Assembly (NCBI GenBank): GCA_018710845.1
Contig: DVJB01000039.1
Location: forward strand, 44,498 to 108,497
DNA length: 64,000 nt
Reading direction: 5' to 3'
DNA from: Candidatus Onthomonas avicola
Lineage (GTDB): Bacteria; Bacillota; Clostridia; Oscillospirales; Oscillospiraceae
The notes beneath the pieces are model-generated. The model searched no databases and was not told the DNA's origin. It saw only the letters and a list, made by a program, of their open reading frames with translations. Both the position numbers and the translations under genes were made by a program. Each line of letters begins with the position of its first letter. Position 1 is the stretch's first letter. Shown here one piece after another: positions 16,930 through 24,966 of the stretch.

Positions 16930-18287
16930 AAAAGCTCAGCGGCCGGACGTGGTTTGTCCTGCTGTTTACCATCCTGCTGGCAGCCGGAACGCTCATCCTG
17001 CTCGGGATGTATGTGGTGCACGGGCGCGACTGGGCCTCCTTCTCCGCCAACCGGCACCTGTATACCGACGGGCGGATCGCCACCGGCTCGATCACCGACC
17101 GCAACGGCCTGCTCCTCTTTGACGGGGAGACAGGAGACTATGCGCAGGACGGGGCGATCCGCACCGCCACGCTGCACGCGGTGGGCGATGAGTACGGCAA
17201 CATCATCACCGGGGCCAAGCTCCTCTTCTCCGACCGGATGGGGAGTTATAACCCGATCACCGGCGTGAGCGAGACGGGCAACACCGTCAGCCTCACGATT
17301 GACGCCGAGCTCTGCCAGACCGCCTATGAGGCCCTCGCCGGGCGCAGCGGCGCGGTGGGCGTGTACAACTACGAGACGGGGGAAATTCTCTGCATGGTCT
17401 CCTCCCCCTCCTTCGACCCCTACGACTCGGAGGAGGTGCTGGCAGGGGTCAACGCCGGAGAGAGCCGATATGACGGGGTCTACCTCAACCACTTTCTCTC
17501 CGCCACCTTCACCCCCGGCTCCATCTTCAAGGTCGTCACCGCGGCGGCCGCGATTGAGCGGCTGGGGGCGCTGGAGGACTTCACCTACACCTGCACCGGC
17601 TCGATGACGGTGGCGGGCAACCAGATCACCTGCCCCAGCGCCCACGGCTCGCTCGACCTCGCCAGCGCGCTGGCCAACTCCTGCAACGGGGCGTTCGCCG
17701 AGCTGGCGCTGGAGCTGGGCGGCGATGTGCTCTACGGCTATGCCGAGGCGGCCGGCCTGTTGGAGGGCGTGACGGTGGACAGTCTGACCTCCGCCGCCGG
17801 CCGGTTTGAGATCGCCCCCGACAACTCCTCTGAGCTGGCGTGGTCTGGCGTGGGCCAGTCCACCAACCTGGTCAACCCCTGCGCCGAACTGGTGCTGATG
17901 GGCTGTATCGCCGGGGAGGGCAGCGCGAGTGAGCCGACGCTGCTCCACTCCGTCACCAGCTCCATCGGTCTGCCGGTCAAGGGCGTCAGCGCAGGCACCG
18001 CCTCCATCGGCTGGAGTGAGGAGACCTGCCAGGCGCTCAAGGCCCTGATGCGAAACAACGTGCTCACCCACTATGGGCAGGAGCCGTTCGGCGACCTCGC
18101 TGTCTGCGCGAAATCCGGCACCGCTGAGGTGGGCAGCGGACTGGAGCCGCACGCCTGGTTCGTCGGGTTCCTCGACGACCCCTCCAACCCCTACGCCTTT
18201 GTCGTCCTGGTGGAAAACGGCGGCTCGGGCAGTACGGTGGCCGGCAGCATCGCCGCCACCGTCCTGAACGAGCTGTGCGGAGACTAA
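16926..18287 (+). CDS. Class B penicillin-binding protein (transpeptidase)
   Basis: 453 aa. One membrane anchor (about 8-30) and a short linker precede the transpeptidase domain. Active-site motifs: S199-x-x-K202 in TPGSIFKVV, S252-C-N254 in NSCNGAF and K396-S-G-T in AKSGTAEV. It cross-links peptidoglycan and is the obligate partner type for a SEDS polymerase. GTG start, overlapping the FHA-FtsW stop by 4 nt. It is short compared with typical FtsI/PBP2 because the N-terminal dimerisation region is reduced, like the PbpA group of actinobacteria and clostridia. Confidence 0.93.
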   Translation: MKKLSGRTWFVLLFTILLAAGTLILLGMYVVHGRDWASFSANRHLYTDGRIATGSITDRNGLLLFDGETGDYAQDGAIRTATLHAVGDEYGNIITGAKLLFSDRMGSYNPITGVSETGNTVSLTIDAELCQTAYEALAGRSGAVGVYNYETGEILCMVSSPSFDPYDSEEVLAGVNAGESRYDGVYLNHFLSATFTPGSIFKVVTAAAAIERLGALEDFTYTCTGSMTVAGNQITCPSAHGSLDLASALANSCNGAFAELALELGGDVLYGYAEAAGLLEGVTVDSLTSAAGRFEIAPDNSSELAWSGVGQSTNLVNPCAELVLMGCIAGEGSASEPTLLHSVTSSIGLPVKGVSAGTASIGWSEETCQALKALMRNNVLTHYGQEPFGDLAVCAKSGTAEVGSGLEPHAWFVGFLDDPSNPYAFVVLVENGGSGSTVAGSIAATVLNELCGD

Positions 18288-18303
18288 AAAGCGAAACAAC
18301 GAA

Positions 18304-18360
18304 AACAGGCACACGGACCCCGGACCGAAACCGGTCCCGTCCGTGTGCCTGTTTTATTTT
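18304..18360. terminator. Strong intrinsic terminator, probably bidirectional
   Basis: A long stem (AACAGGCACACGGAC region with GTCCGTGTGCCTGTT, inner CCGG pairing) is followed by TTTTATTTTAT. On the opposite strand it ends in GTTTTCGTTTC, so it may also terminate the convergent molybdenum cluster. Confidence 0.9.
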
Positions 18361-18386
18361 ATGATAGAAGATAAAATCTCGCCGTG

Positions 18387-18854
18387 TCAGGACAGGCGCT
18401 TCTCGCACCGGCGGTGCGGGATGCCTGCCTCCTGAAAGACCGGGCCATAGCACCGGTAGCCGCAGCGCTCATAGAATCCGACCGCCTGGCACTGGGCATC
18501 CAGCCGGAGGACGCCACACGCGCGCACCTGGTCCAGCCGTTCAACGGCCAGCATCAGGAGCTTCCCGTAGCCGCCGCCGCGAAAGCACTTTCGCACCACC
18601 AGACGTCCGACATGGACGGCGTCTGGCTCCCAGAGCAGGCGGAGGGTGGCGCAGGGCTCGCCGTCCACGCGCAGGAGGACGTGGGTGCACGTCCGGTCCG
18701 CCTCGTCCAGTTCCAGCGCGGCCGAAATCCCCTGCTCGGTCACAAAGACCTCGATGCGCAGGCGCAGACAGTCCACGAGGGATGCCTGGTCCTCCGCCAG
18801 CTCCACCGTACAGCCTGTCGGGACCCCCTCTGACAGCAGCTCTGCCGCGCTCAT
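18387..18854 (-). CDS. GNAT family N-acetyltransferase
   Basis: 155 aa. The acetyl-CoA binding loop is visible in VGRLVVRKCFRGGGYGKLLM (motif A, R-x-x-G-x-G/A), and motif B in AVGFYERCGYRCYG. The sequence RLRIEVFVTEQGISAALELD resembles ElaA/YjcF-type acetyltransferases. ATG overlaps the preceding ygfK-like stop by 4 nt, so it is the last gene of the molybdenum-hydroxylase accessory operon, although nothing in the sequence ties its substrate to that pathway. A different start further upstream would only be overlap. Confidence 0.85.
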   Translation of the reverse strand: MSAAELLSEGVPTGCTVELAEDQASLVDCLRLRIEVFVTEQGISAALELDEADRTCTHVLLRVDGEPCATLRLLWEPDAVHVGRLVVRKCFRGGGYGKLLMLAVERLDQVRACGVLRLDAQCQAVGFYERCGYRCYGPVFQEAGIPHRRCEKRLS

Positions 18855-20473
18855 GAGAGGGCCTCCACCACGGCGCGCAGCGTCTCCGGAAGTGCCTCTG
18901 CCGCCTCCTGTCCGGTGTAGATCACGCCGGCATAGCGGACGGCCCCGTCCTCGGAACAGAACCCGTCGTTCTCGCTGCGCACCATCTCCGCACGGCTGGA
19001 GAAAAGGGTGAACTTGTCCCGGTAGGGCAGATAGCCAAACGGGCAGAAACAGACGCAGTTGCCGCACTCATTGCACAGGTCGTCGATATGGACCGCCCGT
19101 TTCAGCTCGGGCAGGGGGACATTCGCCCGGTTTGGGCAGACGTCCACGCAGTTGCGGCAGCGGTAGCAGGCGGGGTCGTCCGGTATCTGCCGCGCCACCT
19201 TGCGGCGGGGCTTCTCCTTGTGGTAGTAGGGGTCCGCCGCCGTCTCCCCGATCAGCCTGCCGAGGGCCGCGCAGTCCACCCGGGCGGGGATTTCCTCCGG
19301 GACAAGGGCGGCCAGGCGGGTCAGGTTGCGATAGCCGCCGTTTTTCAACAGTAGGGTGGCCACCGTCACCGGGGCGATGCCGGTGGAGAGCACCGCGGCG
19401 ATATTGTGCGCGTCGATACCGCCGGAGAAGGAGACGGGGAGCGCGCCGCCAAAGGCGTCCGAGAGGAGCTGCGCCGTGCGGATGGCGAGCAGGAAGAGGG
19501 GCTTGCCGGACAGGTACATCGTCTCCCCCGGGAGCTCCCGGTTGCGAATCTCCACCGGGAAGGTATTGGTCAGTTTGACGCCCAAGATCCTGCCGTGCGC
19601 CCGGGCGAGCTCGCTCTGGCGGCGGAGCATCTCCACCGCGTAGTCCGGCTGGAGGTCGCGGGCAAAGCCCTCCGGACCGAAGCTGAGGTAGTCGTAGCCG
19701 TTCTCGTCCAGCACCCGGCGGGCCTGCTCATAGCCGACCAGGGTGGGATTGCACTTGAGAAAGGTGTTGAGCCCCTTGTCCACCAGCATGTAGGAGACCA
19801 TGCGCTCGATCTCGTCCACCGGACAGCCGTGCATGGTGGAGAGGGTGACGGTGTTGCAGATGCGGGTGGGAATGGCGTCCACATCCGCCGCCGTCACCTT
19901 CTGAAAGAGGTCCAGATGGCGGCGCACTGTCTCCAGGCAGCCAGCCCAGACGGGGGAGCGGGAGGCGTCCTTCATCTCCTCGATGAAGCGGTCCACCTTC
20001 TCCGAGCGCAGGCCGTCGAGATCATAGCCCACCGACATGTGGAACTGGAAGCCATCCGAACCGCCCAGATCAAATTCCCGCGCGAGCAGGTGAATCAGAA
20101 TCCACGCTTTGACGTACTCCGCACTCGCCTGTGGGACAGTCAGCTCGGTGGACCACTCCACGTTGTAGCACTCGCCGTCCACATAGATGCAGGGCTTTTC
20201 CACCGGCAGGTCTTCCCCGTCGATCACCTGCACCGTTTTGAGTTCAAAGACACGCGCCCCGGCGGCGTAGGCGGCGGCGAGGTTGCCGGCCAGCTGGGTG
20301 TGCGGCCCGGCGGCGGGGCCCAGCGGGGTCTCCAGCACGCCGCCGCAGAACGGCGTGGGGCGCAGGGGCGGCCGGACGGCGGGGACGGAGAGAACGCTAC
20401 CGCCCTCTCTCATCTCGCACAGGACGGTCAGCAGCAGCTGCTCAAAGGGGATGGGGTGCATGCGGTCACTCAT
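18851..20473 (-). CDS. YgfK-like DHOD/ferredoxin protein lacking the central flavoprotein module
   Basis: 540 aa. The N-terminal part (about 1-410) is a dihydroorotate-dehydrogenase-like barrel matching the start of E. coli YgfK (METPL-type GPAAGPHTQLAGNL, ELKTVQVIDGEDLPVEKPCI, VTLSTMHGCPVDEIERM). The C-terminal part carries two Cys4 clusters (C436, C439, C442, C446 and C467, C470, C473, C477) matching the very C-terminus of YgfK, including CVDVCPNRANV. E. coli YgfK (about 1030 aa) has a GltD-like NADPH/FAD oxidoreductase between these parts; here they are joined directly. It is annotated in other species as a putative selenate reductase subunit, but is tied by context to purine/molybdenum hydroxylase systems. 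Overlaps both neighbours by 4 nt. Confidence 0.85.
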   Translation of the reverse strand: MSDRMHPIPFEQLLLTVLCEMREGGSVLSVPAVRPPLRPTPFCGGVLETPLGPAAGPHTQLAGNLAAAYAAGARVFELKTVQVIDGEDLPVEKPCIYVDGECYNVEWSTELTVPQASAEYVKAWILIHLLAREFDLGGSDGFQFHMSVGYDLDGLRSEKVDRFIEEMKDASRSPVWAGCLETVRRHLDLFQKVTAADVDAIPTRICNTVTLSTMHGCPVDEIERMVSYMLVDKGLNTFLKCNPTLVGYEQARRVLDENGYDYLSFGPEGFARDLQPDYAVEMLRRQSELARAHGRILGVKLTNTFPVEIRNRELPGETMYLSGKPLFLLAIRTAQLLSDAFGGALPVSFSGGIDAHNIAAVLSTGIAPVTVATLLLKNGGYRNLTRLAALVPEEIPARVDCAALGRLIGETAADPYYHKEKPRRKVARQIPDDPACYRCRNCVDVCPNRANVPLPELKRAVHIDDLCNECGNCVCFCPFGYLPYRDKFTLFSSRAEMVRSENDGFCSEDGAVRYAGVIYTGQEAAEALPETLRAVVEALS

Positions 20474-21432
20474 GTCGTTTCCTCCTTTTCAGACGGTTGG
20501 GCCGGGTGGCCGCACTCGGCGGCCTCTCCCCGCAGAATCTGGATGCCGTGGGCCAGGTTGGGCAGGAGGAACTCCAGATGCTCCCGCACCGCCTTCGGGC
20601 TGCCTGGCAGGTTGACGATCAGGGTCTTGCCGCGAATCACGCTCACCCCGCGGCTGAGCATGGCCCGGGGCGTGATCTGAAGGGAATGCCAGCGCATCGC
20701 CTCGGCGATGCCGGGGGCGTTGCGCTCGGCGACGGCCATAGTGGCCTCCGGCGTGCGGTCGCGCGGGGAGAAACCGGTCCCCCCGGTGGTGAGCACAAGC
20801 GCCACCTGCCGCCCGTCCGCCAGGCGGCGCAGCTCCCGCTCCAGCCGCTGCGGCTCGTCCGGCAACAGCAGCGTCTCCACCGGGCGGTAGCCCGCCGCCT
20901 CCGCCATGCGCTCGGCCAGCGGGCCGCTCTCGTCGGTGCGCGCGCCGCGCGCGCCCTTGTCGCTCAGGGTGACAACGGCGACGGTAGGACGCCGGTCCGG
21001 ATTGGGAACCAGGCGCACCTCGTCCCCCACGCGGATGTGGCCGCTGCGCCGCACCTCGGCAAAGACGCCGTTGGCCGGCATGATGCAGTGGCCCACCCGG
21101 TGGTAGATCTCGCAGTGGCTGTGGCACTCCTTGCCGATCTGGGTCATCTCCAGCAGGGCGTCCCCGATCTGAAAACAGACGCCCACCGGGAGGTGACGCA
21201 GGTCAAATCCCTCCAGAATTAAATTTTCACCGAAGTCGCCCGGCCGAACCGAAGCGCCCTCGGCGTTAAAGGCATCGATTGACTCTTTTGCCAGCAGGCT
21301 GACCTGCCGGTGCCAGGGGCCGCCGTGCGCGTCCCCCGCCAGGCCGAAGCCCTCCACCAGGTCGATCTCCTCGCGCGGACGTTTCGGCGTGCCGCGCCGC
21401 TCGCTGACACAGATGCCGCGAAGAATTCCCAT
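20470..21432 (-). CDS. MOSC domain fused to MogA/MoaB molybdopterin adenylyltransferase
   Basis: 320 aa with two domains. Residues about 1-150 are a MOSC domain (PREEIDLVEGFGLAGDAHGG, VRPGDFGENLILEGFDL, conserved cysteine in GKECHSHCEIY). Residues about 160-305 are a MogA/MoaB domain (VAVVTLSDKGARGARTDESG, LVLTTGGTGFSPRDRTPEAT, LIVNLPGSPKAVREHLEF). The second half adenylylates molybdopterin before metal insertion; MOSC proteins handle sulfur on molybdenum cofactor. The fusion links cofactor synthesis and maturation in one chain. 27 nt after moaA, overlapping the ygfK-like start by 4 nt. Confidence 0.9.
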   Translation of the reverse strand: MGILRGICVSERRGTPKRPREEIDLVEGFGLAGDAHGGPWHRQVSLLAKESIDAFNAEGASVRPGDFGENLILEGFDLRHLPVGVCFQIGDALLEMTQIGKECHSHCEIYHRVGHCIMPANGVFAEVRRSGHIRVGDEVRLVPNPDRRPTVAVVTLSDKGARGARTDESGPLAERMAEAAGYRPVETLLLPDEPQRLERELRRLADGRQVALVLTTGGTGFSPRDRTPEATMAVAERNAPGIAEAMRWHSLQITPRAMLSRGVSVIRGKTLIVNLPGSPKAVREHLEFLLPNLAHGIQILRGEAAECGHPAQPSEKEETT

Positions 21433-21459
21433 CGCAGTCGTTCTCCTTTCCTTCCCGCC

Positions 21460-22437
21460 TCAGCCGCCGATGGCGGACATGGGCCGGTCCTCCAGGCGCT
21501 CCCCCGCCGCCGGCTGTGCAAAACAGTGGGCGCGCGGTTTCTGCCAGATGGCCTCACGCAGCGCCGCACACAGTTCCCCGTCAGCGGCTCTGCCGCGCAG
21601 CAGGGCGCGCACGTCCAGCGTGGGCCGGTACTGCAGACAGGGCTTGAGCTGTCCGTCCGGCGTGAGGCGGACGCGGTTGCATCCGGTACAAAACGGCTCG
21701 CTCACCGCGCTGATAAAGCCGATCCGCCCGGCAAAACCGTGAATGCGGTAATACTCCGCCGGGCCGTTGCCCCGCTCCCCGGCGGGGATAAGGGGGCCAT
21801 AGCGCTCCGCCAGGCGGCGCGCCAGCGCCGCCCGGGTGACCGGGCGAAAGGTGCGTCCACAGCCGATGGGCATGGACTCGATATAGCGCACATCCACCGC
21901 ACGCGCTCGTGCCAACTCTGCCAGCGCCGCGGGGTCCCCCTGGTCCAGGTCCTCTCCGGTGACGCAGTTGACTTTGACGCGGTCAAAGCCGGCCTCCACC
22001 GCCGCGTCCAGCCCGGCGAGCACCCGCTCGAGCGCGTCCACGCCGGTGAGGGCGCGAAAGCGCGCGCGGTCCAGTGTGTCCAGGCTGATATTCACCTCGC
22101 GCACCCCCGCCGCGCGCAGGTCCCGCGCGACGGGGGCAAGGGCCGCGCCGTTGGTGGTCAGGGTGAGCGAGCGGATGCCGGGCACGGCGCCCAGCCGGGC
22201 CGCGAGGGCCGCCAGCCCCGGGCGGGCGAGCGGCTCCCCCCCGGTGAGTTTGAGACGGGTGACGCCGAGCGAGGCCGCCGCGCGGACCACCCGCTCTAGC
22301 TCGCCGTCCGTCAGCAGATCCCCCTCTGGGAGGAAGGAGGCGCCGGAACCGCTCACGCAGTACCGGCAGCGAAAGCCGCAGCGGTCGGTCACCGAGAGGC
22401 GGAGATAGTCCACCTCCCGGCCGTATTGATCTCTCAT
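21460..22437 (-). CDS. moaA: GTP 3',8-cyclase MoaA
   Basis: 325 aa radical SAM enzyme for the first step of molybdenum cofactor synthesis. The SAM cluster is C-x3-C-x2-C in LSVTDRCGFRCRYCVSG; the second cluster is in FCTGCNRVRLTPDGQLKPCL. The C-terminus ends SAIGG, the conserved double-glycine tail that enters the active site. ATG 22437 overlaps the xdhC stop by 4 nt. A frame reading far upstream to 23199 is antisense-like overlap with xdhC and is not part of the gene. Confidence 0.95.
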   Translation of the reverse strand: MRDQYGREVDYLRLSVTDRCGFRCRYCVSGSGASFLPEGDLLTDGELERVVRAAASLGVTRLKLTGGEPLARPGLAALAARLGAVPGIRSLTLTTNGAALAPVARDLRAAGVREVNISLDTLDRARFRALTGVDALERVLAGLDAAVEAGFDRVKVNCVTGEDLDQGDPAALAELARARAVDVRYIESMPIGCGRTFRPVTRAALARRLAERYGPLIPAGERGNGPAEYYRIHGFAGRIGFISAVSEPFCTGCNRVRLTPDGQLKPCLQYRPTLDVRALLRGRAADGELCAALREAIWQKPRAHCFAQPAAGERLEDRPMSAIGG

Positions 22438-23450
22438 GCGCCGTCCTTCCCGTCCAGCCGCTCGAGGAAGACCTCCACCGCGCCGCCGCAGGCCATCGTC
22501 TCTTGGGTGCGCGCGGGGGTGAGAGCAAACTGGGCCAGGCGGTAACGCTCGCCCGAGGCGAGCATCTCGCGCCCGGCGCGCAGCACATCCGCCTCCAGCA
22601 GGCCGCCGCCGATAGTGCCCGTCTGGCCGTCTGGCGTGAGGAGCATCTTTGTGCCGATGTCGCGCGGGGCGGAGCCCTCCTTGGCGACAATGGTGGCCAG
22701 CACGCCGCCGGCCGGCGCGGCGCGCAGCAGCGCACCGGAATAGCCGCTCCCCTGCTGGCCCTGGCGGCGGGTCTGGACGATCTCTGCCAAAATGGAGAGC
22801 GCGATCTCCTGCGGAGTCTCGGCGCCGATCTCCAAACCGACCGGGGCGTGCAGCAGGGCCAGCCGCTCCGGGTCCGCCCCGGCGGCGAGCATCTGGCGGC
22901 GCACCAGTTCCACGCGCCCGGCGCTGCCCATCATGCCGAGATAGGCCCACTCCTTGGGCAAGATCTTCTCCAGGCACTTGCGGTCGTACAAGTGTTCGCG
23001 GGTGAGGATGACAAAATAGGTGTCCGGCGAGCCGGGAAAGTCCTCCAGCGCCTGCCCAAAGGGCGCGCAGATCACCTGCGCGGCCCCCGCCTCGCGGGCG
23101 CGCTGGGCGAACTCCTCGCGGTCCTCCAGAACGGTGACCGGCAGCTCGAGCAGACCCGCCATCTGAATCAGGGCGAGGGAGACATGCCCCGCCCCACACA
23201 GGACCAGGCGCGGCGTGTCCTCCAGCACCTCCAGGAAGACGCGGCGGCCGCCGAGCGAGAGGGCGCAGCTCTCCGGGATCATACTGAGCACCGGCAGAGA
23301 GGACAGCAGCGGGCTGTCCTTCGGCTCGCAGCCGAGCACCAGCCCGGGCGTGAAGATGATCCGATGTCCCTGGCAGTCTCCGTCCAGAAGCACCGCCGTG
23401 CGGATCCCCCGCCGCTCGGGCAGGGCGGCGAGTTGTGCGACGTAGTTCAC
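22434..23450 (-). CDS. XdhC/CoxI family molybdenum-hydroxylase maturation factor, reversed domain order
   Basis: 338 aa. An N-terminal Rossmann-like XdhC_C domain (about 80-215; LVLCGAGHVSLALIQMAGLL, AYLGMMGSAGRVELVRRQML) precedes an XdhC_CoxI domain (about 245-335; GVLATIVAKEGSAPRDIGTK, GTIGGGLLEADVL, MACGGAVEVFLE). In the usual XdhC/PucA arrangement these two domains are in the opposite order. XdhC binds molybdopterin, protects it and helps its sulfuration and insertion into xanthine dehydrogenase. GTG start at 23450 overlaps the moaC stop by 4 nt (GTGA). Confidence 0.88.
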   Translation of the reverse strand: MNYVAQLAALPERRGIRTAVLLDGDCQGHRIIFTPGLVLGCEPKDSPLLSSLPVLSMIPESCALSLGGRRVFLEVLEDTPRLVLCGAGHVSLALIQMAGLLELPVTVLEDREEFAQRAREAGAAQVICAPFGQALEDFPGSPDTYFVILTREHLYDRKCLEKILPKEWAYLGMMGSAGRVELVRRQMLAAGADPERLALLHAPVGLEIGAETPQEIALSILAEIVQTRRQGQQGSGYSGALLRAAPAGGVLATIVAKEGSAPRDIGTKMLLTPDGQTGTIGGGLLEADVLRAGREMLASGERYRLAQFALTPARTQETMACGGAVEVFLERLDGKDGA

Positions 23451-23935
23451 AGCTGCCTCTCCTCCCTGCGGTAGCGGCCGCTCTTGCCGCCGTTCTTTTC
23501 CAGCAGGCAGACCGGGCCGATCACCATGTCGTGTCCCATCGCCTTGCACATATCATAGATGGTCAGCAGGGCGACGCTCACGCCGGTGAGCGCCTCCATC
23601 TCCACGCCGGTCTTGCCGACGCACTTAGCGGTGCAGACCGCCTCCACCTCCCAGCTCTCGCGGCACAGGTGAAAGTCCACCTGCACGTCGGTCAGGCCGA
23701 CGGTGTGGCACAGCGGGATCAGATCGCTCGTCCGCTTGGCGGCCATAATGCCGGCCACGCGGGCGACGGCGAAGACATCGCCCTTTTTCGCCCGCTGGGC
23801 CGCGATGGCCTGAAAAATATCCTGATTGACCTTGATGCGGCCCTGCGCGGTGGCGGTACGAACGGTCTCCGCCTTGGCGCTGACGTCCACCATGGTGGCC
23901 TTGCCGCTCTGGTCCAGATGGGTAAATTGACGCAT
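23447..23935 (-). CDS. moaC: Cyclic pyranopterin monophosphate synthase MoaC
   Basis: 162 aa, normal length. It turns the MoaA product into cyclic pyranopterin monophosphate. Conserved motifs: MVDVSAKAETVRTATAQGRI, KKGDVFAVARVAGIMAAKRT, LIPLCHTVGLTDVQVDF and GVEMEALTGVSVALLTIYDM. I use ATG 23935, where AAAGGAAG precedes and the family N-terminus begins; it is 2 nt after the moeA-like stop. Confidence 0.95.
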   Translation of the reverse strand: MRQFTHLDQSGKATMVDVSAKAETVRTATAQGRIKVNQDIFQAIAAQRAKKGDVFAVARVAGIMAAKRTSDLIPLCHTVGLTDVQVDFHLCRESWEVEAVCTAKCVGKTGVEMEALTGVSVALLTIYDMCKAMGHDMVIGPVCLLEKNGGKSGRYRREERQL

Positions 23936-23937
23936 GT

Positions 23938-24966
23938 TCAGCTTCCTTTTCCAAATCCACAGTTCGGGAAGGTGCAAGTTGGGCAGTTCAAGCACAGTCC
24001 GCCCTCTCCCAGCCCGTCGAGGTCCGCGCGGCGCACCGGCACATCCGCCATCAGCCGCGGGAGGACGAGGTCAAAGATGGTGCGTTTGGCATACATCACG
24101 CAGCCGGGCAGGCCGACGATGGGAATCCGGCGCTCCCCCCAATAGGCGAGGAGGAACATCGCCCCCGGGAGCACCGGCGCGCCATAGGTGACAATCTCTG
24201 CCCCGGTGTTGCGGATGGCCAGCGGGGTGCGGTCGTCCGGGTCGACACTCATGCCGCCGGTACACAGCACCATCTCCGCCCCCGCCTCGAGCAGGCGGAA
24301 AATCGCCTCGGTCGTCATCTCCGCCTCGTCGTTGGTGACCTCACGGCCGATGATCTCCGCCCCGTACTCCGCCATCTTGGCCTCCAGGACGGGGGTGAAC
24401 TTATCCTCAATCCGCCCGTAATAGACCTCGCTGCCGGTGACCACCAAGCCAACCCGCTTGGGGTGAAACGGCAGGACGCGGAAAATGGGGCCGCCGCCCG
24501 TCACCTCGCGCGCGCGGTCCAGCTTCTCCTGTGCAATCACCAGGGGGATGACACGGGTGCCGGCAACCTTATCCCCCTTGGAGACGGGGAAATTGCCGTG
24601 ACGGCTGGCGATCATCAGCTCGCCGAGGGAGTTGACGGCGCGCAGCTTGGCCCGGTCCACCAGGAGCACCCCGTCGCAGTCGGCCACCAGCTCGATCTTG
24701 CCCTCCTTGACCGGGGTGGGGTTCAGATTCTCCCCCTGGCAGAGGGAGCGGAGGATCTCCGCGCCCTCGTTCTCGTGAAGCATCCCCTCCTGCTGTTCCC
24801 AGACGTAGAGGTGCTCCTTGCCGACGGAGAGGAGGACGGGGATGTCCTCCTCACGCACGACGTGGCCCTTGCGGAAGACCGCGTCTTTGGTCACGCCGGG
24901 GATGATCTGCGTGATGTCGTGGCAGAGCACATGGCCCACCGCATCGCGGGTGTCGATCAGCTTCAC
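23938..24966 (-). CDS. MoeA-like molybdopterin-binding protein with C-terminal cysteine cluster
   Basis: 342 aa. It begins MKLIDTRDAVGHVLCHDITQ and contains a MogA/MoeA-type molybdopterin-binding domain (about 170-310; VGLVVTGSEVYYGRI, MVLCTGGMSVDPDDRTPLA, PGAMFLLAYW, VGLPGCVMYAKRTIFDLVLP). The extreme C-terminus is CLNCPTCTFPNCGFG, four cysteines suited to bind metal or an iron-sulfur centre, and absent from classical MoeA. A molybdate or molybdopterin insertion role is likely. Start GTG 24966 overlaps the hydA stop by 4 nt with GGGAGG upstream; an earlier GTG at 24975 is less well placed. Confidence 0.87.
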   Translation of the reverse strand: MKLIDTRDAVGHVLCHDITQIIPGVTKDAVFRKGHVVREEDIPVLLSVGKEHLYVWEQQEGMLHENEGAEILRSLCQGENLNPTPVKEGKIELVADCDGVLLVDRAKLRAVNSLGELMIASRHGNFPVSKGDKVAGTRVIPLVIAQEKLDRAREVTGGGPIFRVLPFHPKRVGLVVTGSEVYYGRIEDKFTPVLEAKMAEYGAEIIGREVTNDEAEMTTEAIFRLLEAGAEMVLCTGGMSVDPDDRTPLAIRNTGAEIVTYGAPVLPGAMFLLAYWGERRIPIVGLPGCVMYAKRTIFDLVLPRLMADVPVRRADLDGLGEGGLCLNCPTCTFPNCGFGKGS

